A stretch of DNA of 64,000 nt, taken from Symsagittifera roscoffensis (taxonomy: Eukaryota > Xenacoelomorpha > Acoela > Convolutidae). The translations under genes and the position numbers were made by a program. Shown here piece by piece: positions 10,165-20,459 of the stretch. The stretch covers positions 56,953,964-57,017,963 of the forward strand of contig NC_087067.1 in assembly GCF_963678635.1 (NCBI RefSeq). The letters run 5' to 3'. Within the stretch, counting starts at the first letter, position 1. Every line of letters begins with the position of its first letter. A model generated the notes under the pieces. That model ran no database searches. It saw only the letters and a program-made list of their open reading frames with translations, and was not told the origin of the DNA.

Positions 10165-10347
10165 TTAATAGATACAAAAAGTAAGTAAAATGAAAATTAA
10201 AACCATTTGAGACATAAAAACTACTTCTGATCTGGGGACTGTAACATCATTGCAAAACTTCCAAGATTTTTGCTCAGTGTTTGTTTGATCATAAGCAAAA
10301 TTGGTAACTATAGTATCATCAGGCTCATCAATCGCTAATTCAGTCAT
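10165..10347 (-). CDS. Small single-pass membrane protein of the Polinton
   Basis: 60 aa: an acidic N-terminus (DEPDDTIVTNF), then NTEQKSWKFCND and VPRSEVVFMSQMVLIFILLTF, a hydrophobic C-terminal helix of about 18 residues. I recall proteins with a 'TEQ.SWKF.ND.TVPRSEVVFF' layout next to the ATPase in animal Polintons. It probably sits in a membrane or virion shell. The ORF is intact and lies directly upstream of the ATPase on the same strand. Function unproven. Confidence 0.5.
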   Translation of the reverse strand: MTELAIDEPDDTIVTNFAYDQTNTEQKSWKFCNDVTVPRSEVVFMSQMVLIFILLTFCIY

Positions 10348-10494
10348 TCAGTCGTTCGATTTATTTCTCTCTCTCTCTCTCTATCTGGTTCTTTCTAACT
10401 CTCTATCTATAACATTAGTTTCTTAATGAGAATGAAAAAATGTGTTTTTGTCATAAAATATGTATTATCTATACTTCAGAACAATAAAAATCTC

Positions 10495-10972
10495 TTATCG
10501 AGTATAACTTGTAGAGTCAGTAGTTATGTGATTGTCATGCATTTCTACAATATAATTGGCTGGCACATATTCAATTTTTGCATGAAATACAACTTTCTTT
10601 ACAGAGTTCTTTTTTACTAGTTTCTGAACTTCCTCAAGTAGGTCACTGCTTTGAAGATCCATTTGAACTCCGGGTTGACGTTTGGGCACTAAGACTAGCC
10701 TGGGAAGACATACTCCTCGTTTGTTGGCCGTTGGACTACTTGTGGCGTTGAAAATAGATGAATTGGTCAATCACTGGGAAAAAGTTTCTTGAAGTAGTCA
10801 ATTCGTCTCCTGATAGAGTAATTTGTCCTTTCCGCTGCACAACTTGACCTCGGCAATTGATATGTTCTGTTCTGGTGAGAGTTATTTTGACATCACTCTC
10901 TGGTGTCATCCAAGCCAAGAACACTAAATTTGGAAATAGGTACGTCTCCGCTAGTCTTTCGTTGTTGCTCAT
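10495..10972 (-). pseudogene. Polinton accessory ORF(s), unrecognised
   Basis: Two overlapping frames: 10972-10736 (ETYLFPNLVFLAWMTPESDV, KITLTRTEHINCRGQVV) and 10770-10495 (GVCLPRLVLVPKRQPG, KKVVFHAKIEYVPANYIV). They may be two genes overlapping by about 35 bases or one gene with a -1 shift near 10750. Beta-strand-like alternation suggests a structural protein, but I do not recognise the family. They sit between the membrane protein and the VIDLEGF gene, all on the same strand. Confidence 0.4.
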
Positions 10973-10983
10973 TTGTCAGCCAG

Positions 10984-11453
10984 TCAAAAAAGACCTTCGT
11001 TTTTTTTCAGTGAACGGTGATTCCTAGAGTTGTTATTAGGTAAGTGTCTATTGCAAGATGGATAATTCTTTAATTGTAAGTTTTCAATTCTCGGGCAACC
11101 CAATTCATTAAGATTCACAACTTCTCGATCCAAGTACTTTGCAAGGAGTTCAGCCTTCTCTTTTCCTTTGGCGTAAAATACAGTGTTAGGATTTCTCAAA
11201 ACAAAACTTTGAATAATCTGATTCAGGTTTAAATATAAAGAATCTCCGCTTTCCCAGTGAATTCCGTGCAAGTAATGCGTTAACCAGTTGTACGCTTTTT
11301 GTTCAGCTTTGGGTAGTGAGTTGAAAGGGACTGGAGGTAGAAAAATAAGGGAGCCGCTATTTTCAGAAGTCGTGATGGCTATTTCTTTAACTATACAGGT
11401 ACTTTTTTATCACGAAATCCTTCCAAATCTATCACGACTGATTGTTCGCTCAT
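10984..11453 (-). pseudogene. Polinton VIDLEGF protein, possible RNase H-fold nuclease
   Basis: The frame opens at ATG 11453 with SEQSVVIDLEGFRDKK. A frameshift near 11395 leads to VKEIAITTSENSGSLIF, WLTHYLHGIHWESGD, NTVFYAKGKEKAELL, and VVNLNELGCPRIENL. I recall this layout in insect and hydra Polinton-associated proteins. The Asp-x-Glu in VIDLEGF followed by a later Asp could form a DnaQ-like exonuclease site, but that is inference. The C-terminus has Cys/His residues (CNRH, NHRSL) that might bind metal. Confidence 0.5.
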
Positions 11454-11455
11454 TA

Positions 11456-11995
11456 TTCTAATTGATAGAGTTCTGGTCTGGCTAGTTTGACGAATAAACA
11501 GAAAGTAATACCGATCAAATGATCAATCAGACTGCTGTTACACTTCCAGGGTAACATATAGCAGTAAGTGGGACCCGTGTTGTAAACTTCGTCAACAAAA
11601 CCTGCAGTGTCATGTAAAATTGCATGCAGACGTAGTATTTTTGAATCTTTAAAATATTTGTCCAAGGAAGAGTCGTCTATGCCAATAAGACCTCCATATG
11701 GCCTAAGTTTAATAGCTACGTCATAATTTAAATCATTTTCACTGAAAAAGAAAAACAGAGAACATGCAGCCAGAAAGTAATTCCGACGGTCAGAACTTCC
11801 GGATAAGTTTTTTTCACAGTCAAATAAATCTCATGAATGGTTTCCAAGTCTGTTGAGGTAACTCTACGTTTTTCGAATTTCATTTTTTCCGACACTCTTC
11901 GAGCCTGCTGAATTTCAAAACAGTGGAAATAAAAGTAACCTGTTAGATACCAACAGCTGATATCTACAACTCGGTGATATACATTAAATTAGACC
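11456..11995 (-). pseudogene. Polinton-linked ORF, unrecognised, frameshifted
   Basis: From about 11990 a frame reads VVDISCWYLTGYFYFHCFEI, QQARRVSEKMKFEKRR, TSTDLETIHEIYLTVKKTYP. Near 11790-11760 the coding signal moves to another frame: DRRNYFLAACSLFFFF, NDLNYDVAIKLRPYGGLIG, ILRLHAILHDTAGFVDEV, GPTYCYMLPWK, ending at TAG/TAA by 11456. The amino acid pattern is protein-like through both parts, which supports one gene of about 175 aa broken by a shift. I do not know the family. Confidence 0.4.
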
Positions 11996-12384
11996 ATCAG
12001 CCTTTTTCATATAATTTTAACATTTTAGTAAACATAAATTTTCAGTCTGCGCTTTATTTTTTCTTTCAATCAGCTTGGAAACAAAAACTTGTAAAAACAT
12101 TTGATTTGTCGAATGCTACTTTTGAAATTGTCCTGATTTGACTTCTTGTTTGACTTTGTCACTAAGCTGATTATCAAACTTCAAATTTCTAAACTGGTTG
12201 AAAATAACACGCAGCTAAAAGTACAATTTCTTCTGTCTGTGTTGTCGTGATGAGCGTATTTTCAACTCGGGGAAAATTTAGGGAAATTTTGGCAAAATTA
12301 TCACCTTCCGAAACCTGCTGTTCCAAAAGTTTTTATTTGATGAACAATAACATGTGATTTAAAATGTTAATTTGCTTGTTTTAG

Positions 12385-12582
12385 ATGCCATCATACCTAG
12401 AGTTTGTGAAAATCCCTTTCGGAGGGTTAACCCTCATAAACATCCCAGTTGAGGAAGTACACGTTCGGTATAAGGCTGGGCCCGATCCTGAGGTCCTAGT
12501 GGTGAAGGAGCTGTGGATCAAAACGCGCCAGTGGGCCAAGGGGAAACCCCTTCCCCGGACTTTTGTGGGAACTCCTCTCTGA
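12385..12582 (+). other. GC-rich open frame on the strand opposite the Polinton genes
   Basis: 65 codons: PSYLEFVKIPFGGLTLINIP, VEEVHVRYKAGPDPEVLVV, WIKTRQWAKGKPLPRTF. It follows TTGCTTGTTTTAG, which could be a splice acceptor. GC is clearly higher than in the surroundings. A second frame (EQLRDVVALGKWIACRASD) overlaps at 12563-12670. It may be a captured exon, a transposon gene or simply a structured RNA (see the hairpins). No homolog recognised. Confidence 0.3.
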
Positions 12583-12709
12583 GCAACTCAGGGACGTGGT
12601 CGCCCTCGGGAAATGGATTGCGTGCAGGGCTTCCGATCTGCTGGGGCTGATAGACTGCCCAGCAGCTCCATTTTTTCTCACCTCTTCTTATAAAGAAGAG
12701 GTTTTTTTT
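12413..12709 (+). ncRNA. Hairpin-dense island ending in a terminator-like stem
   Basis: Five short perfect stems occur within 300 bases: GAGGGTTAACCCTC at 12422, AAGGGGAAACCCCTT at 12538, CTGAGCAACTCAG at 12579, CTGCTGGG with CCCAGCAG at 12638-12665, and CCTCTTCTT with AAGAAGAGG around ATA at 12681-12701, the last followed by eight T at 12702-12709. The last looks like a Pol III or bacterial-style terminator, or like the 3'-end hairpins of some large DNA virus mRNAs. Calling it an RNA gene is inference. Confidence 0.3.
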
Positions 12710-13044
12710 AATCAAATTATATTTTTTAGTCCCCTTCCTCAACATCCCCCTTTCTTATTTTACTTTATTTTATTTCAACGATTTCGACGAACTCAACTTT
12801 CGGGTAATTCATTCTTATTTTGTTCAAATAGATCATTCATTTTTGCCTGAATAGAGGTGGCGGCCGCTGCACTTGACGAATTTTCCTTTCTTCGAGATTC
12901 AGCAATAAAACATGCATTTTTGAAGGAAATCGTTCACCGCAGCCAACAGTTCAGCTACGCTGCCAAAATATTGTTCTTTCCTATATAACATATAGTTTGG
13001 TTGCATATAATAGGTATATAACGTCATTTTACATGTAAACAAGC

Positions 13045-13251
13045 CAATACCCCGAAACTTCAGAAGGGAAAACATGCACCAACCAAAACTTAATTCCAAG
13101 CACCAACCAAAACCCCCCTTAAAACATGCGTGCCCGAAAAAGTAGGGGCTTTAACCCCTTTGGGGGTTAAAAGTGGTAAGTACAACGGCACACCGAAAAA
13201 TGGGGGGGGGGTGTTAAAAGTGGTCATTTTCCTAGCCACTTTTACTATACT
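13045..13251 (-). repeat. Polinton right terminal inverted repeat
   Basis: Reverse complement of the left end. It differs by a small internal duplication of GCACCAACCAAAAC and a longer G run (near 13202-13211). The adjoining interior 12786-13090 also matches, in reverse complement, 41400-41740 and 58190-58520. Confidence 0.75.
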
Positions 13252-13339
13252 AATATTGGAAAAAAATAAAGAAAAATGCATATTTGGATTTTCGAATGTT
13301 CGCTCAAATTTTGCCGTTTAAATCGCCGCAACGGGTTTT

Positions 13340-13700
13340 CATTCAATTTGCAAGTGTGATGTGTGCTCAAAGATTGTCGGCTTAGTTGCTACATCACTGA
13401 TTTTGTTTGCTGTAAGCAACTTTCATTGTAGTTGCAATTGCAATCGATGTTCATTCTAGTTTCAAGGGGGACTTATAAAATCAAAAACTTGTTTTTTTTC
13501 GGTACAAGTGGTTTCAGCTCAAAGATCGTTGGCTTAGGTGCCACACACTAATTCACCTAAGAAATATCTTTGTAGTTGCAAGTGCAAGTGTTGTCCATTG
13601 TTGTTTAAGGTGGGACCTTAAACTTTTTTTTTATAAAATCCTTATTTTTTTCCGGCTCAACTTGTGTCTGCTCAAAGATTGTCGGTTGTTTCTTTTCGTA
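13340..13700 (+). repeat. Degenerate 150-bp tandem repeat
   Basis: The string GCTCAAAGATTGTCGGCTTA and close variants start near 13366, 13519 and 13671. GTAGTTGCAA..TGCAA and an AAACTTG..TTTTTTTTC..GG section recur between them. Three units, clearly diverged. The rest of 13256-14615 shows no gene; a separate 43-bp doublet (ATATTTTGGGT(T/C)CAATAAAAAGCAC) lies at about 13835-13905. Confidence 0.6.
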
Positions 13701-14615
13701 AATTTTGTTCCGTTGTTGCTGTTTTAAAATTCAAAAGTCTGGCATGTTTGCCTGGAGTGTACTTCTATCAAGACATATTAAATTTTTTATGAACGAGTTC
13801 TTAAGGATTTTTTTCTCGAAAACTACCATCCCAAATCTTATATTTTGGGTTCAATAAAAAGCACCCATCACAAATCTGATATTTTGGGTCCAATAAAAAG
13901 CACGGGTTGTGGAAACTTCCCGCATAAGTGGCTACGACCAATTTTTTCCGGCACACCACAAAAAGTTCCGCCCCTCAGAAAGTTCAAAAAGTTGAGTTTT
14001 TGACTGTTTTTTAATAACGTTCAATAAAAACAGCGTGATGTGTGATGGTTCTTAAAATTTTGATTTTATAAATATAACCTGAAATTTTTTAACACTAGTT
14101 TCGTTTTCGGCTTAATGAGGGTCGACCCAAGTTATTTTCAGCCTTATTTGACGCTCGTTTTTTGATTGTCCTTGTTTGCTACGGCTGTTTATGAACGTCA
14201 TCTCAACGAAAGATATGAAGTTTTTGTAGATAAAGTTTCATCGATTCATTTTTTCTGCTGTATTTTCTAAAAATGTAACTTTCAATATCTTGTAATGCAT
14301 TGTTTAAATTGTATCGGAAGTTTTGCAAAGCTCCGCTTCGTCTCTGTGTATTTGCCGATATTATGTTGTCTCAAATACTAATAATTTGGTTTCAATCATA
14401 CAAAGTGATAAAACTTTAAAACTTTATTATGGTCAATGGGATAAATTAAACCTTTGACCGAAGTTTTTGTATATGTAGAAACAATAAAATAAAGCAAACT
14501 CTACATAGGATAAACTAAGTTTATTTGCACTTATATAAAAATGGAATTTTTGTGTTTAAAGCATGCCTTTTGCTGCTCAGTTTAGTATCATTATTTTGTA
14601 TGTTTAAGCTTACAG

Positions 14616-14792
14616 TGAATTCGGTATGCCAAAAACTGGGTGGGGTTTGTCAGAAGCAGGTGACTGACCAGACGACACATCTGGTAGTAAAGAGGGTACC
14701 GGATTCAGATAGTGGAGGGATTTGGATGTGTAAAAGGACCGTGAAGTACCTCGAAGCTGTTTCCAAGGGCCTCTGGATTGTGGATTTCGCCT
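14616..14792 (+). CDS. BRCA1-like gene, exon encoding BRCT repeat 1 (N-terminal part)
   Basis: Encodes VCQKLGGVCQKQVTDQTTHL, VVKRVPDSDSGGIW, MCKRTVKYLEAVSKGLWIV, DFA. This is a BRCT repeat: the conserved Gly-Gly turn, THLVV strand and tryptophan helix are in order. The CKRTVKY string aligns with human BRCA1 CERTLKY, keeping the Arg and Lys that line the phosphoserine-peptide pocket. Such tandem BRCTs bind phosphorylated partners in DNA damage repair in the nucleus. The acceptor TTTAAGCTTACAG ends at 14615 (another AG lies upstream). The donor T|GTAAGT follows 14792, phase 1. The serine-glycine part of the pocket would be in an exon upstream that I could not find. Confidence 0.65.
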
Positions 14793-15682
14793 GTAAGTTG
14801 TACACGCATCTGTAGGCATCGTAGTCTTCAAGTTGATATATTTTTTTATTTTTTTAGTTAATAACGCGAGACGGGGTGGGCAAATTGTATGTTATTTTCG
14901 AAAATAACCAACTAACAGTTAACTATTGAAAAAAAAACATGCCAGTTTTCCAACTTTCTCAACGCCAAGTTGGGTTCTGAGCTTCCCATACGTGATTACA
15001 TCGTTGAAGAGTTCAGAAAGCGGAATGATATTCAATCTGGTGAACAGTTGTAAGCGAAGTGTTTTTCTAAGAAGTACCCACATTTCTAAGAAATAGCTAA
15101 CATCAATGTTAGAAATTATAATTAACACTGTAAAGAAAATTGAATGTTAAATAACAATGTTGAATAACTTGCGAGATAGTAAGTTTCTGCTAATTTTTCG
15201 TGGATATAAAATAAACCAAATTATCGATGCTCGAATGGTGTAGCCGCTGATTTTGGGTTTTACTGAAAACAATTTTGACATAGAAAATTCACCTTTCTAC
15301 AATTCTTGATATAATCAGAGATCATTTTAATTTTGTTTTAGTTGATACAACAGCGCGAAGTTTGAGGATTTTTAAAGAAAACTTAGCTTAAAAATTAGTT
15401 TAAAATGCAATTATTTTTAAGTAGTTGGCTCTTACGAAGTTTCAATGGCAGATCCTCAGTTTTACAGTTCATTTGCGTAAGCAAGCGTACTTGTAGGGAA
15501 GAACTAGACTTTTCCTTGTGTCTTACGATCGTAAGGCCTGGGATTCGAGTTACCGCCGACCCGCGTTTATTCGCTTCGAGGAGCAAGCGTTATCAAATCG
15601 GAACATACTTTTGTGTTATAAAAGTAGATTCGTTATACTTTCGTTCATTATATAAAGTAAAGTATGAAATGCTTGCTAATAG

Positions 15683-15804
15683 GGGTCAAAGAGTGTGCCA
15701 AGCTTGGGAGGAGAGCACATGAAGCTGACTTCGAGATAGAAGGAGAGACGATGTTCGGGCTGAGTCACAGGGGACCGGCCAGGGCAAGACAGAGACGGCG
15801 AACT
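15683..15804 (+). CDS. BRCA1-like gene, exon encoding end of BRCT 1 and linker
   Basis: After CTTGCTAATAG the exon starts GGGTC. Its first two bases complete a Trp codon begun at 14792, giving WVKECAK, then EADFEIEGETMF and HRGPARARQRRR. This matches the human BRCA1 order 'WV...', 'EHDFEVRGDVVNG', 'GPKRARES' closely, which is why BRCA1 is preferred over BARD1 here. It ends ACT|GTAAGA in phase 0 at 15804. The exon-to-exon phases agree throughout. The shift of frame in the surrounding genomic ORFs is explained by these splice sites. Confidence 0.65.
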
Positions 15805-15936
15805 GTAAGAAGAAGCAATTGTATTTTTATTATGGAAGATTTGACGTGAATGAATCTGTTCCTGTTTTGGACAGGCTCTGAAAAAATTCTTTTAAAAATG
15901 CATCTGGAGTTGAAGTAATCAATTTCATGTTTCCAG

Positions 15937-16080
15937 GGTGAAGACCTGTTGCGCTTCTGTGTCTTCCACTGTGCGGAAAAGTTTGATCATCGAAGTGATA
16001 GAGCGGGGATCGAAGTGATATGGAGACTCGTCAAAAATGCTGGTGGAATCTACGTACAAAACCGCGAAAACTTTAAAATG
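15937..16080 (+). CDS. BRCA1-like gene, exon encoding start of BRCT repeat 2
   Basis: Acceptor TTTCATGTTTCCAG ends at 15936. The exon reads GEDLLRFCVFHCAEKF, RAGIEVIWRLVKNAGGIYV, QNRENFKM. FCVFHCAEKF and LVKNAGG correspond to the first strand and the helix-glycine turn of a second BRCT. Phase 0 entry agrees with the previous exon. The 3' limit is uncertain: ATG|GTTGAT at 16080 is the only nearby phase-0 GT that keeps the frame into the next recognised exon, but it is a weak donor. Stronger-looking GTAAAA at 16110 would put the last exon out of frame. Confidence 0.55.
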
Positions 16081-16992
16081 GTTGATCATTGGTTATCTTT
16101 TCATTATCGGTAAAATGTTAAGTTAGGCTTGATTCTCATACACAGGTTATTTCATCTGGTTTGTGCAATGCACTGCTTAATCTGGCGTGTGCAATGCAAT
16201 GCAACTATAATATTCCTTAATGGAAACGCAATTCGCATGGTAACACTTAAATTGTCAATTAACCAAATAAAAACTACTCAGTTACACAAACGAAACGTAG
16301 TGAATTTTTACGAAGAATTTTTTTAACCTAAGTTGCAAATACAAGTGCTCATATGGTGGCAATTTCAGTATATTTCAATTTTAAAATATTTAGGCTTATT
16401 TCAGCATAAATTTAATGGCATAAGTTGCTGCTTTGTTTTTGGTTAGTTTTAGGTCCTATTTGAAAAAGAAAACATGTATTATGAAAATGTATGCTTTGAA
16501 TTTTTTTTGCACTTTTCGCAGAAGTTTCAATTTTTCTCAAAAACTACCGAGCCAATTTTCAAAATGGAGTCAATGGAAAAACCGGCTGTTCTTCTATGTG
16601 CCTGTATATTTACATTGTCTCTTTTCGTTTTACCTCACGTTCTACGGCCTTCGAAAGTTTCAGAAGTTAGATTTTAGTGGTACTTTTTTTTTGAATTTTT
16701 TCATGTTCTGAAATATTAAATGCACAAATCAGAGAAGAAGGTCTCAATCGAAAGAAAAAAATATGGGATATCCCCTTCTCATTTTGCTTAATTTTTAAAA
16801 CTTTTTGACTTTTCTCAAAAACTGCCCTGCCAAATTGGAGATTAAGGTCTGAACGGAGACAGAAAATCAGTTATGCGATATATACCTGCGGAAGCGCCTA
16901 TGCCCTGCCTTTTGAAACAAAAATTATGGCCTTTGAAAATGTCCAGTTTTTCCTGTTTTGTGGAAAGTTACTCATTTCTTTTCAAAAACTAA
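16081..16992. other. Intron 3 proximal part, no gene seen
   Basis: AT-rich with long T runs. The frames 16433-16711 are Phe-rich by composition and overlap in two frames. A recurring 'TTTTCTCAAAAACT(A/G)C' phrase (16535, 16815, 16980) is also found at 13810 and 23175. It may be a dispersed repeat; I see no exon. Confidence 0.4.
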
Positions 16993-17400
16993 TGGAACCT
17001 GATCTGAACTACATTTTATTATTTCATATAAATTAGGTATTTTACCACTGTAAAATATTTAATATTAACCAATCATAATCCATCTAACTAACAACCCACT
17101 TATTGTTAAGTGCTGAAATTACTTGTAATTTCAGCGCCAGAGAGATTTGAATTTAACTTAGAAATTAGTTACCTCTCCTCGAGAACTTCAGCAGCCGCAA
17201 TAAAACCAGTATACTCTAGTTCTATTGAGCCTAGCAGAGACTAGTTAAACACCCTGAGACTAGTAGATATAAGAATAAGATTAGGATCGGAATTAGACTA
17301 AGAAGTTGCACGAATCTATCTGGCCGAAAATAAGATGGTGTGACGAGCAGACGGTGTACCCTATCCGAAATTACTCTGAGTTATACGCCTCATACTTACC
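16993..17400 (+). repeat. 5' LTR of gag-only LTR retrotransposon
   Basis: About 405 bp, nearly identical to 22598-23001 and 25995-26397. The start is TG(G/T)AACCTGATCT. The exact 3' edge is unclear, at CCTCATAC(T/C)TA. TGGTGCGACC at 17406 lies where a primer-binding site is expected (complement of a tRNA 3' end in CCA). An internal palindrome, CTGAAATTACTTGTAATTTCAG, lies near 17113. The match to the other two copies is a few percent short of perfect, so insertion is not very recent. Confidence 0.75.
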
Positions 17401-18687
17401 TCGTCTGGTGCGACCATAAGTCTCGAATAAAGACCTTAAAAAACAAGATAGCTTAGAATTAACCAAAAATAGATGAGAAATAGACAAAACATTTCCAAAA
17501 TGTTAAACGACAATAATTTAATTGAATGGTCTCTACGACTCAATAGATCAGAGCCGCTATTCCGTACAATACGAGAACTACCCGGTATTGGAAAAAGACC
17601 TCGGACAAGAGACGACATACGACTACATAGAAACTTGTCATTTAGTTTCATGGTCGTACGGCAAAAGCCAACAAAAACTTTTATATTTAGAGTTTTACTA
17701 GCAATGAATTTAGATTTTCATTTGTAAACATAAAAATTTTTGAAGAAAATTTTCAATGAATTTTTCAGGCGCTAATTAAAACTATTATTGTTCAATAACG
17801 ATTGATAAAAACATCCCAAATCGTTTCCTTCAATTCTGCACTACTATATAAAAATATTTGATAAAAATAATTTATTGAAAATAAAAAACAAAAATTAGTA
17901 GCATTACAATAAAATTGTTAGTAAATATAAATCATCTTGTTGTTCCAGCTTCATCACCTAAACATAACAGCAATCATAAATAAACTTATATCATCAATAC
18001 TAAAACTTCATTAATTTTAAACATTTCACAATCTTAAATCTTAAATCTTATATCTCTTAAACTTAATTCTGTTCATTATTAAACCAGATCATCAAGGCTT
18101 CCATTGGATCTAATTTCATTTTCTATTTTATAGTTTTAATTCTGATCATCAAGGCTTATCCTTGGATCACAAGGAACAATTTTGTTCTCCCCCACCCGCT
18201 TATCAAGTGTCTAACGACCTCAATTGTCGATTCACTACCCAACCTTTTCAATAGACCCAGGACTAATGCTAATGGAAAATTTTTCAAATACTAACCGTTC
18301 AAATTAAACTAAACAGTGAAGAAGTTCGGTTATTCATCCTTCACTTGACCCCTCCTCTAATACGACCCAGGATAAATCTTAAACTTAGTAAGTTTAAAAT
18401 AGTATCTAACGAACTACTTGCGTTCTAATTATACCTGAACCTTGTGGATCGATTTACTATTCTCCAACCCTTGAACACAATCACTACCCCTAAGTAAGAT
18501 TAAGTAAGTTAACACCTTAACTTATACTAGTCACGAGAAAGTGAAGTCATTCTCCGGAATCGACACACTTTTCTCTCCAACCCTGAACAAAAAGACCCAG
18601 GTTAAGCTAACCAAAAAATCGTAAGGACTAACAGTCTAGGAAATTAAAATCACTAAAAACAATTTTGCATCCATCATCCTAAACCTT

Positions 18688-18879
18688 ATGTCATTGAAAA
18701 ACCTAGGAAACAAACAAACAATCGTAATAAACAACTGCGAAATAGACAATCAAGAATACGATCTTGTAATAACCCCACATACACAAACAGTTGAATACAT
18801 TCACACAAAACGACAGATATTAAAAAGAACAATTTTAAGCAAACAGACAGATAACACGAAAAAGATTTTCAAAACATAG
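18688..18879 (+). other. Short leader ORF in the LTR element
   Basis: 63 codons (SLKNLGNKQTIVINNCEIDN, QEYDLVITPHTQTVEYIHTK). It lies in the leader upstream of gag and is followed by out-of-frame Ser-rich reading (YFSDSETSSIASKKG near 18976). It may be a decayed extra gene or the N-terminal part of gag. Not recognised. Confidence 0.25.
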
Positions 18880-19128
18880 AAATGCATTCTCCGAATCAGA
18901 AGTCAGTAGTCTAGATGCAGTATACAAAATAAGAGATTCAATAAGTAAAAATTATCCAACCCAGGATCCAATATATTTTTCCGATTCAGAAACATCTTCA
19001 ATCGCATCGAAAAAAGGAAAGAACAGAATAAAAAAGAAACATAAAAACAAACCAGTACATTAATACAATTGGAATCAACCAATTAGACATATTAATAAAT
19101 ACATATTAACAGTTGTCAAACGAAAAAA

Positions 19129-20459
19129 TGAGCCACACTCAAAGTGACGAAAGTGCAGACGAAGAAGCAGTTTTTCCCTTTTAGTATAAATTCACGAAAT
19201 GATAGAGGTCAGACAGGATTTTGCAAAAATTTACTCGTAAATTTGTTTAACCCAGGAATCAGTCCATGCAAATCAGAATTTCCAGATGTAAAAATCAAAA
19301 GACAAGTTATAGAACATTATTTAAAAGGAATATGTAACCTCACGCAACAATACGGAATCTACACCATAGAAATCAGTACACCAAGAACACCAGATAACAA
19401 ATATGTTACTCAAACAGACGATATTGATTTAGAATTTTCAAATGTATTCACAGAATATATCAAAAGCATACAATATCACAACTCACAAAGAGCAAACTCG
19501 ATATTCACCAACGAAGTTTTTGCAATAATTTATACTTATTTATCTATATTAGAAAGAACAGAAGCTCAAAGTACATCACCAGTCAATACATCAAAACACA
19601 CAAAAGTACGAAACGAAATCGCCGCATTCTCAACATTTTTAAACGCAATTGGTGAAAATTTTACAAATAATGATGTTTCACAAAACTAAACATGATATAC
19701 AAAAAATACTAGCATGGTTTTTAATTGATTATTTCACACACAATATCGACTTAATTGAACAAGCAAGAAAAAACTTTAGACCCCAAAGTACAAATGACGA
19801 CACTCATTGCAGATCAATCAGATTACGTTTGGGACCCTGAATGGTCTCATCCAGCATTTTTAAATTTTCTCGTAGACATCTCAAGCCAGGCAATAGATAC
19901 AATATCTCTTCACCCAGATTATGTAAGAATAATACCATTAACAATCGATGCAACACCTTTAAATTATAATACATTTTCACCCGACACACAAAATAATAGC
20001 TTGAATTCAACAGTAATACATCATGAAAACCTCAATGGAACTAGAAATCTTACACAGCAAGATATTCAGACACCATCACACTTCATAAATGAAGAAATAG
20101 TCCACACAACAGTCACAACTACACAACAAAGTATCTCACCAATACATCCAAATCTTGCAACACCAAAAAATAGAAATACAACATTACCACAAGTAACCTC
20201 ACAATCAACCGTTAAACCCTCTATTGCTCCTAAGTATTCACATATGGATTACCAGACATATAGACCAATGACAAAACCGTCACGACCACGAAAAACGTTC
20301 ACAAGAAGCAGTTTTGCAGAATATAACTATAATTACACACATTCATCAAAACCAAACCACCTTCATCGAAAAAATAACAACCACGTATGTTCTAACCATT
20401 GGAATCTCCCAAATACATCAACCAATTCAGTGAATTTTCAAAACAATTCAGTTTTATAA
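19129..20459 (+). pseudogene. Gag-like protein, frameshifted
   Basis: ATG 19129 opens MSHTQSDESADEEAVFPF. A slip in a T/C run near 19180 moves to SINSRNDRGQTGFCKNLLV. The frame then stays open to 19689 (FTNNDVSQN). KHDIQKILAWFLIDYF and YVWDPEWSHPAFLNFLVDIS continue in two further frames to 20459, ending in a Ser/Thr/Asn-rich region and a basic RPRKTFTRSSF patch. The helical, enzyme-free layout with a basic C-terminus suits a nucleocapsid. No zinc knuckle is seen. Three frame changes make it a pseudogene. Confidence 0.45.

Larger units (their letters stand above)
6735..13251 (-). mobile_element. Polinton/Maverick DNA transposon, compact and decayed
   Basis: The ends are inverted: 6735 opens AGTATAGTAAAAGTGG and 13251 closes with its exact complement. 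The similarity runs inward about 200 bp on both sides, including the shared GGGGTTAAAGCCCCTAC core and the TTTTGGTTGGTGCATG string. Inside, nearly all recognisable genes lie on the minus strand and belong to the Polinton set (integrase, packaging ATPase, capsid stub, small conserved ORFs). At about 6.5 kb it is far shorter than the usual 15-20 kb and has no visible protein-primed DNA polymerase. Flanking hexamers (GACAGT and AATATT) do not match, so no clear target duplication remains. A 200-base gap lies inside. Confidence 0.8.

Noticed and set aside
10367-10386. CT microsatellite as a regulatory GAGA site
   Set aside because: Short simple repeat inside the Polinton with no supporting promoter context.
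12385-12709. Hammerhead or other known ribozyme
   Set aside because: CTGATAGA near 12646 is not the CUGAUGA core and no GAAA partner is suitably placed.
15475-15600. Possible tRNA around GGGATTCGAGTTACC
   Set aside because: B-box-like word on one strand, but flanking bases do not pair as a T-arm and no A box lies upstream at the right distance.
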